Positions 34,818-43,627 of a stretch of DNA of 64,000 nt are shown in pieces (positions within the stretch are counted from its first letter, which is position 1; each line of letters starts with the position of its first letter). Under the pieces are notes generated by a model. That model had not been told where the DNA came from. It made no database searches and saw only the letters and a program-made list of their open reading frames with translations. The position numbers were made by a program, and so were the translations under genes. Origin of the DNA: an uncultured Pelagibacteraceae bacterium (GTDB taxonomy: Bacteria; Pseudomonadota; Alphaproteobacteria; Pelagibacterales; Pelagibacteraceae); assembly GCA_902516345.1 (NCBI GenBank), contig CABXYJ010000002.1, positions 1 to 64,000 of the forward strand, given 5' to 3'.

Positions 34818-36011
34818 TTACTCTTTTACACTTCCAGCAGTCAAACCACTGACCAAGTACTTTTCAAAATAAATAAATACAAATAGAACTGGTAAAGTGA
34901 CTATTACTGATCCAGCCATCAAATATTGCCGTGGAGTTTCTGCATCTCCACTTAGATATTGGATAGCTCTTGATAAAGTAAATGACTTAGGACTATCTAA
35001 AAACATTAAAGAAAAAAGGAATTCATTCCATGCTATCATAAAGACATAAAGTGCAACAGATGCGATAGCTGGTAAACTTAAAGGAATTATAATCTTTAAA
35101 ATTATACCAAACCAATTCTGACCATCCATGATTCCTGCATCTTCAATTTCTTTTGGAATACTTTTGAAATATCCTTGCAGCATATAAATAGCGACTGGCA
35201 AGGTTGTGGCTGTATAAACTATCAATAGACCAAAGATTGAATTTCTTAATCCAAGTTGACTGAAAACAGTGTATAATGGGATCACTAAAACTATAGCTGG
35301 AAACATATAGATAATCAAAATTGAAGTTGATAAAAAGTTTTTACCAAAGAAGTTTAACCTAGCAACAGCGTAAGCTGCTGGGATTGCAAATAATAGTGTT
35401 ACAATAACGGTTCCAATAGAAACAACTGAACTAATTAAAATGTATCTTCCAAAATTATAAGTTTCAAAAATTACAAAATAAGATTTAAATAACTCATTTA
35501 AACTTTTTGTGAAATCTAGACTAAAGTCTAAAGGGTTAACTAATAAAGCGATCTGAGTTTTAAAACTTGTAACCAGCATAATGTAAAATGGAAATAAAAT
35601 TACAAATGCAAAGAAAACAATGCCAAATAAAGTGATAAAATCAAAAATAATCTTTTCAGATATAAAATCCTCTTTCAAAGACTGCATACTATATTTTTTG
35701 AGATTGATCGTAAAAAATAAAGTAATTAAGAAAACTCCAAAAATATACCAATATGGTGATGCTTCATTTAAGTAAAAATATAAAATTGAAAATATAAATG
35801 ATAATAAGAAAATCTTAATTAAGTGATTAATCTTATTACCAATTAAAACAAACGTTAAAGATAACAGGATACCAATTAAAAAAACAGTTGCGACATTTAA
35901 ATTAGTAAAATTTAGACCCTGTAAGGTCGACATGATTTTCCAAATTGACAAAATACATGTCAGAAAAAAAGATGATATGATTAAAAATATTGAAAGAGAC
36001 TTAAACTTCAT
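34818..36011 (-). CDS. Carbohydrate ABC transporter permease, MalG type, with extra N-terminal helices
   Basis: The C-terminal 275 residues are a standard MalG-type permease with the EAA loop DAGIMDGQNWFGIILKIIIPLSLP. The first 120 residues add about four membrane helices not found in ordinary MalG proteins (around 280 residues). I use the ATG at 36011 (MKFKSLSIFL), leaving an 11-nt overlap with the MalF-type gene. It works with that partner, the binding protein and the ATPase across the divergent promoter. Confidence 0.9.
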   Translation of the reverse strand: MKFKSLSIFLIISSFFLTCILSIWKIMSTLQGLNFTNLNVATVFLIGILLSLTFVLIGNKINHLIKIFLLSFIFSILYFYLNEASPYWYIFGVFLITLFFTINLKKYSMQSLKEDFISEKIIFDFITLFGIVFFAFVILFPFYIMLVTSFKTQIALLVNPLDFSLDFTKSLNELFKSYFVIFETYNFGRYILISSVVSIGTVIVTLLFAIPAAYAVARLNFFGKNFLSTSILIIYMFPAIVLVIPLYTVFSQLGLRNSIFGLLIVYTATTLPVAIYMLQGYFKSIPKEIEDAGIMDGQNWFGIILKIIIPLSLPAIASVALYVFMIAWNEFLFSLMFLDSPKSFTLSRAIQYLSGDAETPRQYLMAGSVIVTLPVLFVFIYFEKYLVSGLTAGSVKE

Positions 36012-37260
36012 TGGCCCTCTTTCCAATTAACCTAAAATAAATAACCATGAAACTTAGAAGTAACATGACAATGACTATTGAAACAGCAGAGCCCATCCCA
36101 ATATCTGATATTGCAAACCCTTGTTGATAAACATTAATAGGTAAAGTTCTTGTTCCTGATGCGCCACCCGTTAATAAAAAGATATCTTCAAATTTATTAA
36201 AGTTCCAAATAAACCTAATCATAAATAAAATTGAAATAATTGCTGTAATTTGAGGCAGAGTAATGTGTATAAATTTTTGGATTGGGCTTGCTCCATCTAC
36301 TTCAGCTGCTTCATACAATGTTTGTGGAATTGCCTGTAATCTTGCTAAAATAAAAAGAAAAGCGAGTGGAAAATAACGCCAAATCTCAAAAAATATTACC
36401 GTAGTTAAAGCCAGTCTTAATTTAAATTCAAAACCTAAAATACTCATTGTTATATATTTTTGGCCTAATAAATTTATTGGTGTCTCTATAATACTAAAAT
36501 TAACTAACAATGCATTGAGCGTTCCACTATTCGGATCTAATAATAGTGTCCATGTATAAGCCAATGCAACTACTGGTCCTACGTATGGAAAAAGCAAAAT
36601 ACCCCTCATGTATGTTCGTCCGCGGAAATTTTGATTTACTAATTGTGCGGCTAAAATACCAAATATTATTGCACCTACGGTACCAAAAAAAGTAAAATAA
36701 AATGTGGTTAAAAGCAACTCAATAAAATTATTTTCATAAAAAACTTTTTTGAAATTTTTAAATGTAAAATTTGTCGTTAAAAGAGGATTTTCTGCTTTTC
36801 CATCTAAAATTGGTTTTTGCGATTTAATTATTGTTTTTTCTATTTTTTCACCATTAATATTTCTAATTTTGATTTCAAAATTTTCTTTGTATTTTGGGTC
36901 CCAATCTCCAAAATCACAAATAATTTTTTTTGATTTAAAAATACATCTAGAGTCAAGATTAGTTGGAAGAACATTTTTTGGAAATTTATCCTTGAATTCA
37001 ACATCTTTTATTCCATTAATTAACGAGCTGTTTCTTAATTTATAAATTATTTCTAATTGTGACTCATCTCCTGAAATTGATCTAACAATTTTTTTTGCTC
37101 TTGGTTCCGGAATTCTAATATCTTTAAGTTGAATCTCTTTAAAACTAATCCAAATATTTGCAAAAATTGGAAATAATACAATTGCAAAGACTAATAAAAC
37201 AGCTGGTAAAACTAAAGTATAAGCAGTTCTTTTTTCAATTTTTGAAAGTGTATCACTCAT
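36001..37260 (-). CDS. Carbohydrate ABC transporter permease, MalF type, with periplasmic insertion
   Basis: A 419-residue permease. After the first helix (about 12-35) comes a hydrophilic stretch of about 130 residues (50-165). It contains VEFKDKFPKNVL and SRCIFKSKKIICDFGDWDPKYKENFEIKIR, which look like a DUF11/Ig-like beta-sandwich with a possible disulfide. The remaining helices and the EAA loop EAAEVDGASPIQKFIHITLPQI are canonical. It lies between the binding protein, with a terminator hairpin, and the MalG-type gene. Confidence 0.9.
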   Translation of the reverse strand: MSDTLSKIEKRTAYTLVLPAVLLVFAIVLFPIFANIWISFKEIQLKDIRIPEPRAKKIVRSISGDESQLEIIYKLRNSSLINGIKDVEFKDKFPKNVLPTNLDSRCIFKSKKIICDFGDWDPKYKENFEIKIRNINGEKIEKTIIKSQKPILDGKAENPLLTTNFTFKNFKKVFYENNFIELLLTTFYFTFFGTVGAIIFGILAAQLVNQNFRGRTYMRGILLFPYVGPVVALAYTWTLLLDPNSGTLNALLVNFSIIETPINLLGQKYITMSILGFEFKLRLALTTVIFFEIWRYFPLAFLFILARLQAIPQTLYEAAEVDGASPIQKFIHITLPQITAIISILFMIRFIWNFNKFEDIFLLTGGASGTRTLPINVYQQGFAISDIGMGSAVSIVIVMLLLSFMVIYFRLIGKRANEV

Positions 37261-37263
37261 AAA

Positions 37264-37294
37264 AAAAGCGGATAATAAAACATTATCCGCTTTT
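37264..37294 (-). terminator. Hairpin with U-tract between the binding protein and permease genes
   Basis: A 13-bp perfect stem, AAAAGCGGATAAT and ATTATCCGCTTTT, has a 5-nt loop and is followed on the minus strand by a run of seven T. It lies just after the binding-protein stop. It likely limits readthrough into the permease genes, as in the TRAP operon. Confidence 0.87.
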
Positions 37295-37309
37295 ATTTAA
37301 TTTAGATAT

Positions 37310-38638
37310 TTAAAATTTAGCTAATTCAGCGTTAATTTTCTTAACTGCTTCATCAACTGAAATTTGATCATCGATATATTCCCTTGTGATTCTATTTAAG
37401 AATTGAGAATTGATGATTTTAGATGCTCGAGAAAGTTCACCCTCTTTAACACCCCATCTATTTGCAGTATCTAGACCCGCAACAATGTTATCGATAACAT
37501 CTGCAGAATAAAGTGCTGTCAAAGGTTTCTTTCTATCAACACCAACTGGAAGTTTACTCCATGCTTTAGTGTAAGCACTAGGATCACTTTTATTCCCTCT
37601 TCTTACCGGAAATTTTCCTTCAGGAGCAATTCCCAATGTTGCTGTATAACCTTCACTCATCGAATACTCTATGAATTTTTTAGCCTCATCAGTATCTGCA
37701 TCTGCAGTTATCCCAAAGTATCTTACGTCAGCCCAAGCAGCACCTTTTTTATTGTTAGGACCACTAAAATTAGTAATGAAACCAGTTTTTGAGGCTAACT
37801 CTGGTGATGTTGGATCACTATTTATTGTTGGAGGAGCAGAATCTCTTAGGCCTGCTAATTCATCCATAATAAATGGAGACCAAATAATCATAGGTGTTTT
37901 TCCAGCAAAGTATAAAGCTCGAGATTGTTTCCAGAATAATTCTCCTGGAGGGCTTGCTTTAGCTATAACTTTGTAAAACTCTAAAGAATTTTTTAAAGCT
38001 TTACCTTGTTTCTTTGTACCACCTCTTTTAACAAAATTAACTCCATTAGCCAAAAGCACATGTTCAAGTACTTGGCTCATAAAGTTTTCATCTGTTTTTG
38101 TGGCAGCGACAAAGCCAAACATATCATTGCTTGATAGTGTATTTACCGCTTTAACTATGTTAGCATATGAAGTTGGGGGTTCTAGACCAGCTTTTGCAAA
38201 TAAGTCTTTTCTATAAACGACCATTTGTGTCCATCCATCAACTGGTACCGCTGCAATTTTTCCACCTTTCTTTGCCATGTTGAGTGCCCCTGGTGCAAAA
38301 GTTTTTTTTCCTAATGATTTGATTACGTCATTATTGGCATCAACATCTAAAATACCTGCTTCAGCCCATGGTAAAACATATTGTAAAGTGTGATATATCA
38401 CGTCAGGAAGATCTCCTGCTGCAGCAGCTGCGGTAGCTCTAGTTCCAAGATCTTTCTCTTCAATCGGTATGACTTCAACTTTAATTCCTGTCTTAGCTTC
38501 AAAAGCTTTGGCCATATCCTCTTGTTTCGCCATTCTTGCTGGCTGGACCTCTGTAGTCCAAAATTTAATATCGGCAAAACTAGTATTTGAAATTAAAAAT
38601 ACTATTACAGATATATTTATTATGATTTTCTTAATCAT
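37310..38638 (-). CDS. Carbohydrate ABC transporter substrate-binding protein
   Basis: A 442-residue extracellular solute-binding protein family 1 member with signal peptide (MIKKIIINISVIVFLISNTSFA). Motifs include FEAKTGIKVEVIPI, AAAAGDLPDVIYHT, PVDGWTQMVVYRKDLFAKAGLEPP and EYSMSEGY. The ligand is likely an oligosaccharide or glucoside; the neighbouring glucosylglycerate genes make that compound a candidate. It is divergent from the ATPase gene. Confidence 0.92.
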   Translation of the reverse strand: MIKKIIINISVIVFLISNTSFADIKFWTTEVQPARMAKQEDMAKAFEAKTGIKVEVIPIEEKDLGTRATAAAAAGDLPDVIYHTLQYVLPWAEAGILDVDANNDVIKSLGKKTFAPGALNMAKKGGKIAAVPVDGWTQMVVYRKDLFAKAGLEPPTSYANIVKAVNTLSSNDMFGFVAATKTDENFMSQVLEHVLLANGVNFVKRGGTKKQGKALKNSLEFYKVIAKASPPGELFWKQSRALYFAGKTPMIIWSPFIMDELAGLRDSAPPTINSDPTSPELASKTGFITNFSGPNNKKGAAWADVRYFGITADADTDEAKKFIEYSMSEGYTATLGIAPEGKFPVRRGNKSDPSAYTKAWSKLPVGVDRKKPLTALYSADVIDNIVAGLDTANRWGVKEGELSRASKIINSQFLNRITREYIDDQISVDEAVKKINAELAKF

Positions 38639-38730
38639 ATTGTTCCCCCCTATTAGTTTTTATTTCTCTCTGTAATCACGATTTTTTCATTGCATAAATC
38701 TAGCAGTGTAATAAATTTTTAACAACATTT

Positions 38731-38750
38731 AATGATTACTTAGAATCATT
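38731..38750. promoter_or_regulatory. Possible operator palindrome upstream of the ABC ATPase gene
   Basis: The inverted repeat AATGATT-ACTTAG-AATCATT lies 13 nt before the ATPase start, in the 125-nt divergent region shared with the binding-protein gene. It could be a regulator site. The AT-rich context makes chance a real alternative. Confidence 0.3.
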
Positions 38751-38763
38751 TTAAACTTTGCCA

Positions 38764-39816
38764 ATGTCAAAAATAGTTATTAAAAATCTGGAAAAATCCT
38801 ATGGAAATAACAAAGTAATAACAGATTTTAACATCGATATAAATAATGGAGAATTTATTGTTTTAGTTGGTCCTTCAGGGTGTGGAAAATCAACTTTATT
38901 AAGAATGATTTCAGGATTAGAAAAAATCGATCAGGGTGAAATTTTTTTAGATGAAAAATTAATAAACAACTTAATACCTTCAAAGCGCGAAATTGCGATG
39001 GTGTTTCAGTCTTATGCTTTGTATCCACATATGACTGTTTACGAAAATATGTCATTTGGATTAAAAATGGAGAAAATTCAGAAAGATGAAATCCAAGAAA
39101 AAGTAACAGAGGCTGCTAATACACTTCAAATTCAAGATTTACTCCAGAGAAAACCAAAACAACTTTCTGGAGGTCAGAAACAAAGAGTTGCAATAGGTAG
39201 AGCAATTACAAGAAACCCAAAGCTTTTTTTATTTGATGAACCACTATCTAATCTTGACGCTGCGCTAAGATCAGAAATGAGAGTAGAGATATCAAAGCTT
39301 CATAAAAAAATTAATTCAAATATTATTTATGTGACTCATGATCAAATCGAGGCAATGACCTTAGCTGATAGAATCGTAATTCTAAATAAGGGAAATATTG
39401 AACAATTTGGAACACCAAATGAAATTTATTCAGACCCAAATAATATTTTTGTTGCAGAATTTATAGGATCACCAAAAATGAATATCATTAAAATAAATAG
39501 AGAAAATATTCTTAATAAAAATACGTTAAAACTATTTGAAAATGAAATCAAATTTGAGAACATAGAATTTAGTGATGAAATTTACTTAGGTATAAGACCT
39601 GAAGATATAAGTTTACAAAATAATTGCGATATTAAATTAACAGTAAAAGTTGATCTTATTGAAAATCTAGGATTTGAAAAAATTATTTACACTTCATACT
39701 TAAATAACAAAATTAATATAAAATCATCAGATGATACAAAAGAACAATCACTTAATATATCATTCCCAAAAGAAAAGGTGTTCTTTTTTGACAAAGATAA
39801 AAATAGGATAAGATAA
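38764..39816 (+). CDS. Sugar ABC transporter ATP-binding protein (MalK/UgpC type)
   Basis: A 350-residue ATPase with Walker A GPSGCGKST, Q-loop FQSYALYPHMT, signature LSGGQKQRVAIGRA, Walker B LFLFDEPLSNLDAALR and H-loop YVTHDQIEA. A C-terminal OB/TOBE domain follows. The ORF track uses a TTG two codons upstream; the ATG at 38764 is preferred. It serves the divergent permeases and heads the gpgP-gpgS-phosphorylase run. Confidence 0.94.
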   Translation: MSKIVIKNLEKSYGNNKVITDFNIDINNGEFIVLVGPSGCGKSTLLRMISGLEKIDQGEIFLDEKLINNLIPSKREIAMVFQSYALYPHMTVYENMSFGLKMEKIQKDEIQEKVTEAANTLQIQDLLQRKPKQLSGGQKQRVAIGRAITRNPKLFLFDEPLSNLDAALRSEMRVEISKLHKKINSNIIYVTHDQIEAMTLADRIVILNKGNIEQFGTPNEIYSDPNNIFVAEFIGSPKMNIIKINRENILNKNTLKLFENEIKFENIEFSDEIYLGIRPEDISLQNNCDIKLTVKVDLIENLGFEKIIYTSYLNNKINIKSSDDTKEQSLNISFPKEKVFFFDKDKNRIR

Positions 39817-39845
39817 ACTAAAGAAATAGATATATTTAGATTTTA

Positions 39846-40651
39846 ATGAAAAAAAAATTTGTTATTTTAATTTTTACTGATCTTGATGGATCGCTTTTAA
39901 ACAGAGATACTTTTAAATTTGATGAAATTAAAAATTTTTTAAAAGATCTTATATCAAAAAGAATTTTTATTATTCCAAATTCAAGTAAAACTGAAAATGA
40001 AATAATTGATTTTAATCAAGAATTGGATGAAAATTTAACTTATATTTCGGAAAATGGCTCAGTGATTAACGGTTTAGATTTATTAAATGCAAATTTTCCA
40101 GATAAAATTGTTCTTAGTAGGGAAAAAAATGAAATACAAGAAATTTTTGATTCTAAGATATCTAAAAACTTAAAAGATAAATGTAAATTTATAACAAAAA
40201 TGAAAAAAAAAAACAAATAGAAATATTAGGTCTTTCAAACGATAAATTAAAAAATGCACTAAATAGAAAATATTCAATCCCTTTTTTATTTGATGGAAAC
40301 AAAAATGAAAGAGATAGATTGAATAAAAGTATTGCGAAGAATGGTCTTTCTTTACAAGAAGGAGGAAGAGTTATCAATCTTTGCGATAAAGTAAATAAAG
40401 TAAAATCTATGAAAAGAGTTGTTAAGATATTTAAAAAAATTGAGAAAAATATTAAAGTTATAGCTGTTGGAGATAATTATAATGATCTTGAAATGTTAAA
40501 GAATAGCGATGTTCCTTGTTTAGTGTTTAACGATAGATTTAAATTAGATGAAATTTTCATAGATAATCTAATTATCTCAAATCAGCCATCACCTTTAGGT
40601 TGGGCAGATGTGATAAAAAAAGCGCTGGTTAAATTAGATTATAATAGCTAA
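39846..40651 (+). CDS. gpgP: Glucosyl/mannosyl-3-phosphoglycerate phosphatase, interrupted by a frameshift
   Basis: HAD phosphatase that dephosphorylates the GpgS product. Motif I (FTDLDGSLL) is in the first frame (39846-40220). Motif IV (GDNYNDLEML) is in the second, listed from 40319. Reading back in that second frame from the C after the A-run gives QIEILGLSNDKLKNALNRKYSIPFLFDG. The single break is therefore the A11 run at 40203-40213, and one extra A (or two fewer) restores a roughly 268-residue protein of normal size. It could be a recent pseudogene, a homopolymer sequencing error, or a gene rescued by slippage. Confidence 0.8.
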
Positions 40652-40659
40652 AATTTAAA

Positions 40660-41880
40660 ATGGGTGATTTTTCTCAAAATGGAATAATTTCAACTTTGCA
40701 TGACTTTGGTACAAAGTCTACTTCAACGATTGAAAAAGAATTACTTAAACATTCAGCAGAGAGAAAAATGGAATTAATTTTACCTTCACTTTATTCAGAA
40801 TTAGAAGGTTCAGCTCTACCAAAGATTGTTGAAGAAATAAGTAAAACTAAATATTTAGATCACGTAATCATTGGGCTTGATAAAGCTAATGAAACACAGG
40901 CAAAAAAAGCGTGGAAATTTTTTAAAAAATTAAAAACTCCATTTACAATTCTTTGGAATGATGGACCTAATTTAAAAAAACTTCATCAAGAATTAAAAAA
41001 AAAAGATCTTGCGCCAAGTGAATTGGGTAAAGGTAGAAATGTTTGGTATTGTATTGGGATGTCTATAGCAAGAGACAGTGCTCGGTCAGTGGCACTTCAT
41101 GACTGTGATATAAAAACTTATGATAGAAGAATGTTAGCTAAATTGTTTTATCCAGTTGTAAATCCACTTTTTAACTTTGAATTTTGTAAAGGATATTACC
41201 CAAGAATTGCTAATGAAAAAATGAATGGGAGAGTTGCGAGACTTTTAGTTTTTCCCTTATTAACTGCTTTAGAAAAAACTATTGGAAAAAGTGATTATAT
41301 TAAGTTTATGAAATCTTTTAAATACCCATTAGCAGGTGAATTTTCATTTAGAAGAAACGTTTTACCAGAGTTAAGAATATCATCTGATTGGGGTATAGAA
41401 GTTGGAATTTTATCAGAAATGCAAAGAAGTTTCTCGCCACAAAATATTTGCCAAGTCGATTTGGCTGACAGTTACGATCATAAACATCAAAGCCTATCGT
41501 TAGATGACGAGACTAAAGGTTTATCAAGAATGTCAATTGATATCATAAAAACTTTTATTAAAAAATTAGCTACTCAAGGTAATTCTTTTAGCAGAGAAAA
41601 ATTTAGGTCTTTAAAAGCCACTTATTATAGATCAGCTTTAGATTTAATTGATATTTATAGGAGTGATGCAGATATGAATGGTCTTAAGTTTGACTCTCAT
41701 ACTGAAGAAAAAGCAGTTGAATTATTTGCTATGAACATAATGAAAGCTGGAGAGGCGTTTATTTTAAACCCTATGGATACTCCTTTCATACCAACATGGA
41801 GCAGAGTAAAGAGTGCAATTCCAGATTTTCTTAAAAGATTAAAGGAAAAAGTGAATGAAGAAAACAAAAAGTATAGTTAA
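40660..41880 (+). CDS. gpgS: Glucosyl-3-phosphoglycerate synthase (GT81)
   Basis: Transfers glucose from a nucleotide sugar to 3-phosphoglycerate, the first step of glucosylglycerate synthesis. The 406-residue protein has the family N-terminus QNGIISTLHDFG, LPSLYSELEGSALPKIVEEI, and the DxD-type metal motif in ALHDCDIKTYD. Length and start match the roughly 400-residue GpgS group. The related mannosyl enzyme (MpgS) is the main alternative. It lies 8 nt after the phosphatase, and its stop shares a base with the next start. Confidence 0.86.
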   Translation: MGDFSQNGIISTLHDFGTKSTSTIEKELLKHSAERKMELILPSLYSELEGSALPKIVEEISKTKYLDHVIIGLDKANETQAKKAWKFFKKLKTPFTILWNDGPNLKKLHQELKKKDLAPSELGKGRNVWYCIGMSIARDSARSVALHDCDIKTYDRRMLAKLFYPVVNPLFNFEFCKGYYPRIANEKMNGRVARLLVFPLLTALEKTIGKSDYIKFMKSFKYPLAGEFSFRRNVLPELRISSDWGIEVGILSEMQRSFSPQNICQVDLADSYDHKHQSLSLDDETKGLSRMSIDIIKTFIKKLATQGNSFSREKFRSLKATYYRSALDLIDIYRSDADMNGLKFDSHTEEKAVELFAMNIMKAGEAFILNPMDTPFIPTWSRVKSAIPDFLKRLKEKVNEENKKYS

Positions 41881-43619
41881 TGTTATCTCACTCAGAAAAA
41901 AAAAAAATTGAGTTAAGACTTAAGAATATTTATAAAAAATCAAGTTTTAAAAAAAAAATTAAAACTTATCAAAAAGAAATAACTGATATAATTGAAAAAT
42001 TTAATAAAAAAAAAATTAAGCAAAAAATATTGATTTCAGAGAAAACTTCATTGGTGATTTGTTACGGTGATAGTATACTTTCAAATAATCAAAAATATTC
42101 AATAAGAAATTTTAAGTCCTTTTATAACAAAAAATTAATTAAATATTTTGACTGTATTCATTTTTTGCCTTTTTATCCATCAAGTAGTGATAGTGGATTC
42201 GCTGTAAAGGATCATTATAAAATTGATAAAAAATTAGGTAATTGGTCAGATATATTAAAATTTTCAAAACAGAATAATATTATGGCTGATATTGTAATTA
42301 ATCATTCTTCGGCACGAGGTTTGTGGTTTAAAAATTTTTTAAGAGAGCGAAGACCTGGTAAAGATTATTTCCTTAAAATAGATAATAAATTTGATACTTC
42401 GAAAGTTGTAAGACCAAGAGACCATAAATTACTTAAGAAAATTGATATTTTTAAAAATACGACTTTTATTTGGAGAACTTTTAGTAATGATCAGATTGAT
42501 CTAAACTTTCAAAATCCTGCAGTTTTATTAAGATTTATCAAAATAATGATAAATCTTTTAAATCACGGTGTGAAGATTTTTAGATTAGATGCTATTGCAT
42601 ACCTATGGAAAGAAAGTGGGTCAAAATGTATAAATTTAAAACAAACTCATGAAATTATAAAACTATTTAGACTCATATCCTATCTCCTGAAAGTACAATC
42701 AATAATAGTTACAGAGACCAATTTACCAGAAAAAGAAAACATTAGTTATTTCGGTAAAAAAAGCGACGAGGCTAATTGGATATATAATTTTACTTTACCA
42801 CCTTTATTGATACATGCTTTATTATTTGAAAAAAGTACTTTCCTTAGCAAATGGAGTAAAAAACTTCCCAATAATAAGCCTGGAAATAGCTATTTAAACT
42901 TTATTGCTTCTCATGATGGTATTGGTATGAGACCAATAGAAGGCATACTTAATGAAAGTGATCTGAAAAGTTTTTTAAAGAGATTAAAAAAAAATGGATC
43001 AAAATTTTCTTACAGAAAAATTCAAAATAAGTTTAAGAAGGTTTACGAAGCAAATATTACTATTTTTAATGCACTAAAAAAATCTGATTTTGACCAAAAT
43101 GGTAATTTTTTTTTGGAAAGGTATATAACTGCCCATTCAATTATGATTTCTTTTGAAGGAGTGCCTGCTCTATATTTTAATTCTTTATTCGGCACATCAA
43201 ACGATGAAGCAAAATTTGTCATTACCGGGAATAAAAGAGATGTCAATAGATATAAATGGAACAAGCACAATCTTTTATCTAAATTAAAAAACAAAAAATC
43301 CAAACAAAGTATCTTTTTTATGGAAATTACAAAATTACTTGGAATAAAAAATAAACAAAAAGCATTTCATCCAAATGCAAAAAGAGAACAACTTGATCTT
43401 GGGTCAAAAATATTCGGTTTTAAGAGAATTAGTATTGATAATAAACAAACAATAATCTGTATCTCTAATTTGACCTCTGTCAAACAAAATCTTAAAATTG
43501 GAAAAAAATTCTCTAATTGGAAAGATTTAATAGAATCAAATAGATTATCACTAAGTGGAGTTGAATTAGAACTTAGACCTTTTCAGACAGTATGGTTAAC
43601 TAATAAACCTAATAAATAA
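41880..43619 (+). CDS. GH13_18 phosphorylase, probably glucosylglycerate phosphorylase
   Basis: A 579-residue TIM-barrel enzyme of the sucrose-phosphorylase subfamily. The three catalytic acids are in FRLDAIAYLWK (nucleophile), IIVTETNLPE (acid/base) and ASHDGIGMR. It is longer than sucrose phosphorylases (about 490) and near the size of glucosylglycerate phosphorylases. With gpgS and the phosphatase directly upstream, glucosylglycerate is the likely substrate, giving glucose-1-phosphate and glycerate. Start overlaps gpgS (TAATG). Sucrose or glucosylglycerol phosphorolysis cannot be excluded. Confidence 0.8.
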   Translation: MLSHSEKKKIELRLKNIYKKSSFKKKIKTYQKEITDIIEKFNKKKIKQKILISEKTSLVICYGDSILSNNQKYSIRNFKSFYNKKLIKYFDCIHFLPFYPSSSDSGFAVKDHYKIDKKLGNWSDILKFSKQNNIMADIVINHSSARGLWFKNFLRERRPGKDYFLKIDNKFDTSKVVRPRDHKLLKKIDIFKNTTFIWRTFSNDQIDLNFQNPAVLLRFIKIMINLLNHGVKIFRLDAIAYLWKESGSKCINLKQTHEIIKLFRLISYLLKVQSIIVTETNLPEKENISYFGKKSDEANWIYNFTLPPLLIHALLFEKSTFLSKWSKKLPNNKPGNSYLNFIASHDGIGMRPIEGILNESDLKSFLKRLKKNGSKFSYRKIQNKFKKVYEANITIFNALKKSDFDQNGNFFLERYITAHSIMISFEGVPALYFNSLFGTSNDEAKFVITGNKRDVNRYKWNKHNLLSKLKNKKSKQSIFFMEITKLLGIKNKQKAFHPNAKREQLDLGSKIFGFKRISIDNKQTIICISNLTSVKQNLKIGKKFSNWKDLIESNRLSLSGVELELRPFQTVWLTNKPNK

Positions 43620-43627
43620 ATTAATGA

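Noticed and set aside
38390-38675. Plus-strand ORFs opposite the sugar-binding protein gene
   Set aside because: Antisense shadows covering the signal peptide region of a clear coding gene on the minus strand.
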